NCBI GenBank assembly: GCA_965655865.1
Contig: CBFHJJ010000040.1
Span: 1-5,233, forward strand
Origin: MAG-121220-bin8 sp965655865
GTDB lineage: Bacteria; Bacteroidota; Bacteroidia; Flavobacteriales; Flavobacteriaceae
Direction: 5' to 3'
Length of the DNA stretch: 5,233 nucleotides
This document shows positions 1 through 5,233 of the stretch, in pieces. Each line of letters opens with the position of its first letter. The stretch's first letter is position 1. The notes below the pieces were generated by a model. It did not search any database and was not told where the DNA came from. It was given only the letters and a program-made list of their open reading frames with translations. A program made the position numbers and the translations under genes.

Positions 1-215
1 AAATGTTGAATCATTACAGATTGGTAAATCAAACTGGCTCTCCAGTTTTCATATCTACCACCTGATGTTTGCAAAATAACTGAAGCAAACTTGTTTGCGA
101 CGTCAATTTGACTTGCTTTTGCTGGGTTTACGTTCAATTCCTCAAATCCTTTATCGAATTCACAAGAGGAAAGAACTAAACTTAAAGCAAAAAATGTTAG
201 TAATATTTTTTTCAT
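1..215 (-). CDS. SusD/RagB-family nutrient-binding outer-membrane lipoprotein, 5' end only (3' part beyond window)
   Basis: The ATG at 215-213 opens a frame of 71 full codons that is still open at the left edge, so only the N-terminus is visible. Residues 1-17 form a short lipoprotein signal peptide (MKKILLTFFALSLVLSS) with lipobox LSSC, and Cys18 (codon 164-162) is the lipidation site. The next residues, EFDK, are acidic, as in Bacteroidota surface-export signals. The mature start has an ELNVNP motif (residues 27-31), resembling the N[TV]NP segment of SusD-like lipoproteins, and later a YQSVMIQH stretch near the expected first helices. Family knowledge: SusD proteins cap the SusC barrel on the cell surface and bind the substrate before import. 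The gene starts 12 bases after the SusC stop, the standard susC-susD arrangement, so cotranslation from one mRNA is likely. There is no Shine-Dalgarno; the leader is AT-rich. The SusD-like subfamily and the ligand cannot be decided from 71 residues. Confidence 0.88.
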   Translation of the reverse strand, partial: MKKILLTFFALSLVLSSCEFDKGFEELNVNPAKASQIDVANKFASVILQTSGGRYENWRASLIYQSVMIQH

Positions 216-227
216 AATTATATAAGT

Positions 228-3200
228 TTAAAATTTAAGGTTTACGTTAAGTCCAATTGTTCTAGGAACAGGAAGACCGAACCATTCTAAACCAGCAGAG
301 TTTCCGTTATTATATGCAGACTCCGGGTCAATATTATCAGTACTATTGCTTAAGAAAAATAAATTTCTTCCAATAAGCGATACAGTAGCTTTATCAACAA
401 ACGTTCCCTCAAGCATGCTTGATGGTACGTTGTATCCAATACTTAATTGGCGAACTCTCATATAATCTGAATCTTGTATAGCTTCTTCAGCAATTGAGTA
501 AGTTCTTCTGTAGTAGTCTTCTTGTTGAGCTTGAGGAATAGAAGTTGTAATTGCACTTCCATCTTCCATTACACCACTTGGTGTAAATCCAGCTTCACGA
601 CCTCCTGCAGGAACAGTTTTCTTATGATGACCATTTCTGATTAAAAAGGCATTTGTTCCAGAGTAAATTTGACCTCCAGTTTTTCCTTCAATTAAAATTG
701 AAGCATTGAAATCTTTATATCTAAACGAAGATCCAAACCCTAAAGAAGTTGGCGCAACTCCAAATCCTAAGATTTTTCTAGCACCAATTTTTGGAATTGG
801 AATTCCGTTTACCATTTCGTGAACTATTGCACCTGCATCATTTCTTACATAAGAAGAACCGTAAAGTGCTCCGTATTTTTCTCCAACAATATGAGTAACT
901 CTTAAGTTTCTCGAACGAGGCTCGTCCATTGAGATATTACCTCCAGTATCGTTAGTTGCAACCACTTCACTTGTGTTATTAGTATAGTTAATTGACGCGT
1001 TCCATGCGAAATCATCAGTTCTCATTATTTCACCTTTAATAAGTAATTCAATACCTGAGTTTGAAATATTACCAAGGTTTGCAAGAGCACTTCCAAATCC
1101 AGATGTAGCAGAAGCACTAACTCCAACAATGTCTCCCAAAGTTTCATTATCATAGTATGTAGCATCAATAGAAAGTTTATTGTCAAACAGTCTTAAGTCT
1201 ACACCAAATTCAGTTTCGTTTTTCTCAAAAGGAGTAATTTCAGAATTTGGAATAGTTCCTCCAGAAATATTTCCAAGTGAAGCACCTAAGTGACCTTGTC
1301 CGTAAATTCCGTAAGATAAACTTAGAGCATATGGGCTATCAGCACCACCTGCTACCTGAGAATAACCACCTCTTAACTTTAAGAAAGAAACAGTATCTCC
1401 AAGATCCATTACATCAGATAAAACTAATGAAAGAGAAGCAGAAGTATACAAGTCATTGTTTGGTGATTTTTTATCTTTTAAAGATAAAGTTGAAAACCAG
1501 TCATTTCTTGCAGTCACTGTTAAGAAAGCCCAGTCTTGGAATCCAAATTCTGCAGATCCATATGCTGAGTTAATTTTCTTTTTCCAGTAGCTGTAACCAC
1601 CTCCTTGATTTTTAGTGTTCCCAACATCAATTAAAAATGGAACAATAAAATCAGAACCTGATTTAGATACTGCATCATATTCTTGAACATTTGTTCCAAT
1701 ACCAACAAATGCATTTACAGTAAGATCATCTACGATTTGTAAATTATCTGTACCTAAAAACGCATCAGCATCGTATTGCTTAAACGTACTTTTATTTTCA
1801 TTTATAGATCCTCTTGGTTGATAAGCAGTTCCCCATGGAGTTGAACCAGTTTTGTGTAAATCGTAACGATCTCCACCTAATCTTCCTCTTAGGTATAAAT
1901 AATCAGTAACATCATATCTAGCATTTAATGCACCTATAAATCTTGCTTTTTCAGATGAATTTATGTAGTTATAAGCAGCAAAATATGGATTCTGAGAGTA
2001 AGAATTATCACTAATTCTAAATTCTGTTAAATCTGCATTTCTTCCAAGTCCACCTTCTCCCATCATATCATCAACAGAAACAGTAGGAGCAAATAAATTA
2101 ACTGCAAAGTTTCCATTACCAGGTGAATCTGATAATTGTGGGTTACCTTCTTGATCTTCTAAGATGTATTTCATGTTGACATCAACATTAAACTTGTCTC
2201 CATATTTTCTAGAAGAATTTAATCCAAATGAATTTCTTCCTAATGTAGAGTTAGGTACGATGTCTAAATTATCCAAATTTGTTACAGAAAATCGAGTACT
2301 ACCGTTTTCATTTGAAGATGAAACAGCAATCGTGTTAGTGTAAGTTTCACCAGTTTGGTAAAATTTATCTAAGTTACTTCCCTTATTAGTATAAGGTCTA
2401 GAAACACCATCCCATTGTGCAACTAAAGAACCGTCCATTTTAGGTCCCCAAGCTTGATAAGTGTCAATTGCATCAGATACTTTAGAAGCATCTCTACCTT
2501 GACCATAAATTTCTTGAGTATCCCTTAAAGAAAGATTTAACATATCAAATTGAGTTGAAGAATTAAATTCAACTCCAATTCCTTTGGTACCAGCTCCAGT
2601 TTTAGTGTTTATAATAATAACACCATTTGAAGCTCTAGATCCATAAAGCGCTGCAGCTGCACCACCTTTTAAAACAGAAACTGATTCGATTTCATCTGGG
2701 TTAATACTAGAGATACCATCTCCGTAATCAGCACCACCCCAAACACCAGCAGAACCTAAGTTACTGTTGTTAATAGTAATACCATCTACAACGTATAAAG
2801 GTTGATTGTTACCAGTTAATGAACTTGTACCACGAATAACAACTCTACTTGAACCTTTAGCCCCCATTGCAGAACCAGTTACCATAACCCCGGCAACCTT
2901 ACCTTGAAGTGCATTAATAGCATTAGTAGTTTTGTTATCGCTAAGTTCTTCACCACCTACTTGAGTAATTGAATACCCAACGGCTTTAACGTTTCTTTTT
3001 ACACCAAGTGCAGTTACAACTACTTCAGATAAAGCATTATCTGGTTGTAAAGAAACATTAACAGTTGCAGAAGATCCGACAACTACTGATTGTGAAGAAT
3101 ATCCAACAAAGCTAAAAACAAGGGTATCCCCGCTTGAAGCGTTAATTGAATAATTACCATCAAAATCAGTGGAAACTCCATTTGAAGTTCCTTCGACTAA

Positions 3201-3332
3201 AACAGTTGCTCCAGGAAGTGGAACACCGTTATCATCGCTTACTGTCCCGCTAATTGATTGGGCTTGCACGGAAAATCCGAAAGCAAACACCAATAAAAAA
3301 GAGGACAAAATTGTAAAAAATTTTGTTTTCAT
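228..3332 (-). CDS. SusC/RagA-family TonB-dependent outer-membrane transporter (complete, 1034 aa)
   Basis: This is a full-length SusC-type importer; about 1000-1100 residues is usual for the family. Residues 1-25 are a Sec signal peptide with a hydrophobic core (FFTILSSFLLVFAFGF) and probable cleavage after VQA or AQ. Residues 26-97 are a carboxypeptidase-regulatory-like beta-sandwich (SGTVSDDNGVPLPGATV, then STDFDGNYSI and FSFVGY). The SusC hallmark LSEVVVTALGVKR is at 101-113. The plug follows to about residue 247, with VVIRGTSSL (164-172), PLYVVDGI (178-185) and the SusC signature NPDEIESVSVLKGG...ALYGSRASNGVIIINTK (211-244). The rest is beta-barrel, ending in the aromatic residue Phe (NVNLKF), as expected for BAM-assembled proteins. 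There is no N-terminal STN domain, so anti-sigma-factor signalling through this protein is not expected. Transport is powered by TonB-ExbBD and partnered by the SusD-like protein 12 bases downstream. No frameshift is seen. No in-frame start lies further upstream, and the signal peptide fixes the start. The substrate is unknown; an oligosaccharide is likely, but peptides are possible in this family. Confidence 0.97.
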   Translation of the reverse strand: MKTKFFTILSSFLLVFAFGFSVQAQSISGTVSDDNGVPLPGATVLVEGTSNGVSTDFDGNYSINASSGDTLVFSFVGYSSQSVVVGSSATVNVSLQPDNALSEVVVTALGVKRNVKAVGYSITQVGGEELSDNKTTNAINALQGKVAGVMVTGSAMGAKGSSRVVIRGTSSLTGNNQPLYVVDGITINNSNLGSAGVWGGADYGDGISSINPDEIESVSVLKGGAAAALYGSRASNGVIIINTKTGAGTKGIGVEFNSSTQFDMLNLSLRDTQEIYGQGRDASKVSDAIDTYQAWGPKMDGSLVAQWDGVSRPYTNKGSNLDKFYQTGETYTNTIAVSSSNENGSTRFSVTNLDNLDIVPNSTLGRNSFGLNSSRKYGDKFNVDVNMKYILEDQEGNPQLSDSPGNGNFAVNLFAPTVSVDDMMGEGGLGRNADLTEFRISDNSYSQNPYFAAYNYINSSEKARFIGALNARYDVTDYLYLRGRLGGDRYDLHKTGSTPWGTAYQPRGSINENKSTFKQYDADAFLGTDNLQIVDDLTVNAFVGIGTNVQEYDAVSKSGSDFIVPFLIDVGNTKNQGGGYSYWKKKINSAYGSAEFGFQDWAFLTVTARNDWFSTLSLKDKKSPNNDLYTSASLSLVLSDVMDLGDTVSFLKLRGGYSQVAGGADSPYALSLSYGIYGQGHLGASLGNISGGTIPNSEITPFEKNETEFGVDLRLFDNKLSIDATYYDNETLGDIVGVSASATSGFGSALANLGNISNSGIELLIKGEIMRTDDFAWNASINYTNNTSEVVATNDTGGNISMDEPRSRNLRVTHIVGEKYGALYGSSYVRNDAGAIVHEMVNGIPIPKIGARKILGFGVAPTSLGFGSSFRYKDFNASILIEGKTGGQIYSGTNAFLIRNGHHKKTVPAGGREAGFTPSGVMEDGSAITTSIPQAQQEDYYRRTYSIAEEAIQDSDYMRVRQLSIGYNVPSSMLEGTFVDKATVSLIGRNLFFLSNSTDNIDPESAYNNGNSAGLEWFGLPVPRTIGLNVNLKF

Positions 3333-3376
3333 AAATATTTAGTTTTGTTTAAATCAGTACTAATTTAATAAAAACG

Positions 3377-3393
3377 TTAACACTTTTTTAACA
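3377..3393. repeat. Short direct repeat TTAACA x2 upstream of susC
   Basis: TTAACA occurs at 3377-3382 and again at 3388-3393 on the plus strand (TGTTAA twice on the coding strand), offset by 11 bases, close to one helical turn. The first copy also lies in the palindrome GTTAAC (3376-3381). It sits about 45-60 bases before the SusC start, where an operator could lie. In DNA this AT-rich the match could be chance, and no regulator gene is in the window to pair with it. Confidence 0.2.
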
Positions 3394-3397
3394 TATT

Positions 3398-3424
3398 CGT
3401 AAATATTTTGAACTATTTCGACAA
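3398..3424 (-). promoter_or_regulatory. Tentative Bacteroidota-type promoter for the susC-susD pair
   Basis: On the coding strand a TTG (3424-3422) is followed after 16 bases by TATTTACG (3405-3398). The Bacteroidota primary-sigma consensus is TTG near -33 and TAnnTTTG near -7. The -7 match is partial (TA, one T and the final G), and the spacing is slightly short. Transcription from here would give a leader of roughly 60 bases. The 189-base gap before susC and the weak hairpin behind the upstream gene make a separate promoter plausible, but this exact site is only a best guess. Confidence 0.22.
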
Positions 3425-3478
3425 AACCTTAAATTATTACGATCAATATTTAACTAAAAAATCAGCAAAATTTTACCT

Positions 3479-3500
3479 AAACATCTGAACTAGAATGTTT
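3479..3500 (-). terminator. Weak hairpin after the heme-protein gene, possible terminator
   Basis: On the coding strand AAACATTCT pairs with AGATGTTT around a five-base loop (AGTTC), giving eight base pairs with one bulged T. It begins 21 bases after the stop of the heme-protein gene. The stem is mostly A-T and is followed by AGGTAAAATTTT rather than a clean T run, so it would be at most a leaky intrinsic terminator. Read-through into susC remains possible. Confidence 0.25.
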
Positions 3501-3521
3501 TAATAATTTATTTAAAGAAAA

Positions 3522-5233
3522 TTATAAAAACAGGATTTCGTCAACAAAAAGCCAAGCATATTCGCCTTGGGCAGGGTGCCCTTTGGGAAGCTTTTTATTG
3601 CTTTTTATTACAAGTCTTAACTTTTCAGATTTTTGAGTAATTGGTATTTTGAAAAACTTAACCAAATCTGGAGTTCCCAGAGAAGACGGAGTATAATTCT
3701 TTGAGTAAATTAATTTATCTTGTTTTCCGCTAATATCATAAAGCTCTACACTTTTAGGAAACATTATATATGAGCCTAAAGATTCTAAAGCATGAATACC
3801 AATTCCTGAATGGGATTTGCCTTTCAGGTCAATATCTAGTACAAGATCGCCTGAATTTCGCTCATTAACTCCTTTTTGGTAATCTTTAGTACGAATAAAG
3901 CCATTCCAATGCCCATCTCTAAAATTAATATCTCCAACAATTCCGTCAAATAATTTTTTAGGGTTTTTGTACCTGTTATCTGGTGCAGTTTTTAAAACGT
4001 AATCTTTTAATATCCCATTTACTTTTACTAAATCAACAGAACCTACATTACTTTCTACCCATCCTTTTTTGAAAGCTTTTGCTTTAAGATTTAAGGACTT
4101 TGAAATAAAGAAAGGATCCTTATAAATTGTAGACAAAGAATCTGGCTCGTCTCCATTAAGAGTATACCTAATTGTAGGGTTTCCAAGCGGCTTATAAAAC
4201 TCTATTTTTAAAGAGTCTGAAAACATGGTTTGCTCTGAAATAGTGGCTGGAACAGACAATGGAACTCCCTTAGCAAAGTCACTAACTCCAAAATTCAAAT
4301 TAATAGAATACGTATCAGAAAGCTTTTTTTGATTTTCATTACTAATATTAGTGTTCCATAAGTATATAATTTTTAATTCATTACTCTGCAATAACTGATT
4401 TACACCATCATAACTTATGTCCGTATTATTAATATTTAAACTCTCAACAGAACTGCTTATTGAAGACAATCCATTGTCTGTTACACTTGTATTATTAATT
4501 TTTAAGTATTTTAAAGTTGTAAAAGATTTTAGCTTATTAATCAAATTATCATCTAAACTAGAATTACTCAGGTCTAATTTAACTAACTGTGTTTTTACTT
4601 TTGATAACGCGCTGATATGTTTGGATTCTAATTTTTTTCCTAAAAATTTAGCTTCTAAATAGTTATTCGACATGCTGTTTCTTTCTAGCCTAAAATTTAA
4701 GTCTAATAATTTTTCTAAATCTTTTTTTCTAGGCGGATCCACTTTTTCAAGATCGTCCTGAAAAAAAGAGTTCACAATTAATTGTTCAGATTTTTGAAAA
4801 GTATTGAAGGAATTAAACTTTTCAAACTCTGCTCCTTTATCTATCCAAATTCTTAGTAATTCAATTTCATTTTCTGTAAGTTGAGAGTTTCCTTCTGGTG
4901 GCATATGCATTTCATCGGCCATTGGAAGATTAGGATAATTGTACAAATGGCTTGCATTAGAATCAAAAGAGACTAATATACTGCCTGATTCACCTCCTTT
5001 TAAAATTGCTTCTTTTGAAATCAACATTAAATCCCCTTTAGATTTATTTTGATTATGACATTTAACACATTTATTATCAAGTATTGGCATTACAACACTT
5101 GAATACAGGTTTACGCTGTCTAGACTAGTTAAATTAGTGGACTTACTAAAATCTGGTAATTTTAAATATTCACTCCCGTGAGTAATTTGCCCTCCAAAAT
5201 GACCAGTGACAGACAGTAAAACAATAGTAACTA
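3522..5233 (-). CDS. Multidomain c-type cytochrome protein with LRR, chitobiase-type and discoidin-like domains (5' end beyond window)
   Basis: The frame is open to the right edge (first full codon at 5231), giving 569 residues; the true start lies outside. The ATG at 5090 is internal: 47 in-frame residues precede it and it sits in the first helix of the heme domain (VVMPILDNKCVKCH). Numbering from that Met for reference: the 47 upstream residues begin with a hydrophobic end of a membrane segment (VTIVLLSVTGHFGG) and QITHGSEYL, like the end of a DUF2231-type membrane domain. Residues 1-95 are a planctomycete-type cytochrome c domain with heme motif CVKCH (8-12), candidate axial Met in EMHMPPEG (60-67), and LRIWIDKGAEF (79-89). 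Residues 145-259 are about five leucine-rich repeats. Residues 276-357 resemble the chitobiase C-terminal/FN3-associated fold (TIRYTLNGDEPDS, LNLKAKAFKKGW). Residues 361-522 resemble an F5/8-type galactose-binding module (KKLFDGIVG, GHWNGF, YAWLFVDEILF). The heme cysteines are the only cysteines seen. Heme attachment implies a periplasmic location. No glycosidase catalytic domain is visible; the function is unknown. It lies upstream of susC in the same orientation. Confidence 0.9.
   Translation of the reverse strand, partial: VTIVLLSVTGHFGGQITHGSEYLKLPDFSKSTNLTSLDSVNLYSSVVMPILDNKCVKCHNQNKSKGDLMLISKEAILKGGESGSILVSFDSNASHLYNYPNLPMADEMHMPPEGNSQLTENEIELLRIWIDKGAEFEKFNSFNTFQKSEQLIVNSFFQDDLEKVDPPRKKDLEKLLDLNFRLERNSMSNNYLEAKFLGKKLESKHISALSKVKTQLVKLDLSNSSLDDNLINKLKSFTTLKYLKINNTSVTDNGLSSISSSVESLNINNTDISYDGVNQLLQSNELKIIYLWNTNISNENQKKLSDTYSINLNFGVSDFAKGVPLSVPATISEQTMFSDSLKIEFYKPLGNPTIRYTLNGDEPDSLSTIYKDPFFISKSLNLKAKAFKKGWVESNVGSVDLVKVNGILKDYVLKTAPDNRYKNPKKLFDGIVGDINFRDGHWNGFIRTKDYQKGVNERNSGDLVLDIDLKGKSHSGIGIHALESLGSYIMFPKSVELYDISGKQDKLIYSKNYTPSSLGTPDLVKFFKIPITQKSEKLRLVIKSNKKLPKGHPAQGEYAWLFVDEILFL
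4314..4658 (-). repeat. Tandem leucine-rich repeats within the heme-protein gene
   Basis: Five consecutive protein repeats of 24, 24, 22, 24 and about 21 residues start with LEAKFLGKKLES, LVKLDLSNSSLDD, LKYLKINNTSVTD, VESLNINNTDISY and LKIIYLWNTNISN. The shared pattern is L-x-x-L-x-[LI]-x-N-[TS]-x-[LIV]-[ST]-[DN]. It resembles the NT-x-[IV]-[ST]-D-x-G-L repeats of LRR segments in planctomycete-type proteins. The first repeat is degenerate (Lys in place of the second Leu). The repeats have diverged at DNA level, so this is an old protein repeat, not a recent DNA duplication. They probably form a short solenoid between the heme domain and the C-terminal beta-sandwiches and could serve protein or ligand binding. 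Confidence 0.7.

Noticed and set aside
1277..1573. Plus-strand open frame of 98 codons
   Set aside because: It lies wholly inside the SusC coding region in antisense, has low-complexity composition rich in K, L and H, and has no recognisable domain. It is a shadow of the real gene.
3393..3406. Small inverted repeat ATATT-CGTA-AATAT upstream of susC
   Set aside because: It is a five-base A-T-only stem, expected often by chance in this AT-rich gap, and too weak to call a terminator or operator.
3522..4265. Calling the protein an active beta-hexosaminidase
   Set aside because: Only the accessory C-terminal domains resemble that family. No catalytic barrel or Asp-Glu catalytic pair is visible in the window, so an enzyme name would be unsupported.
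4417..4662. Plus-strand open frame of 81 codons
   Set aside because: It is antisense to the leucine-rich repeat segment. Its Leu/Ile/Ser-rich sequence mirrors the repeated sense codons, and it has no motif of its own.
5088..5090. ATG as the start of a 522-residue protein
   Set aside because: The frame continues upstream to the window edge with protein-like sequence, and this Met is inside the first helix of the heme domain, so the ATG is an internal codon.

Overview
The window looks like part of a Bacteroidota chromosome, most likely a marine-type flavobacterium. The evidence is a SusC/SusD-type outer-membrane pair, low-GC DNA, and AT-rich leaders with no Shine-Dalgarno sequence before the start codons. 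All three genes lie on the minus strand, so transcription runs from high to low coordinates. No RNA gene, CRISPR array, insertion sequence or origin was seen.

Layout in transcription order: (1) 5233-3522 is the 3' part (about 569 codons) of a large multidomain protein whose start lies beyond the right edge. It has the end of a probable membrane segment, a single c-type heme domain (CVKCH), about five leucine-rich repeats, a chitobiase/FN3-associated beta-sandwich and a C-terminal galactose-binding-like module. (2) 3521-3333 is a 189-base AT-rich gap with a weak hairpin, a tentative promoter and a short direct repeat. (3) 3332-228 is a complete 1034-residue SusC/RagA-family TonB-dependent transporter. 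(4) 215-1 is the 5' end of a SusD/RagB-family lipoprotein gene, 12 bases after the susC stop and almost certainly cotranscribed with it. It runs off the left edge.

Working model: the SusC barrel and SusD lid form an outer-membrane importer for an oligomeric nutrient, probably a glycan. Its substrate cannot be read from this sequence. The upstream heme protein joins a probable electron-transfer domain to modules usually found on hexosaminidases and other carbohydrate-active enzymes, but it carries no visible catalytic glycosidase domain. That combination is the most interesting content of the window. It may belong to the group of planctomycete-type cytochrome c proteins that also occur in Bacteroidota, but its role is unknown and its link to the SusCD pair rests on adjacency and shared orientation only.
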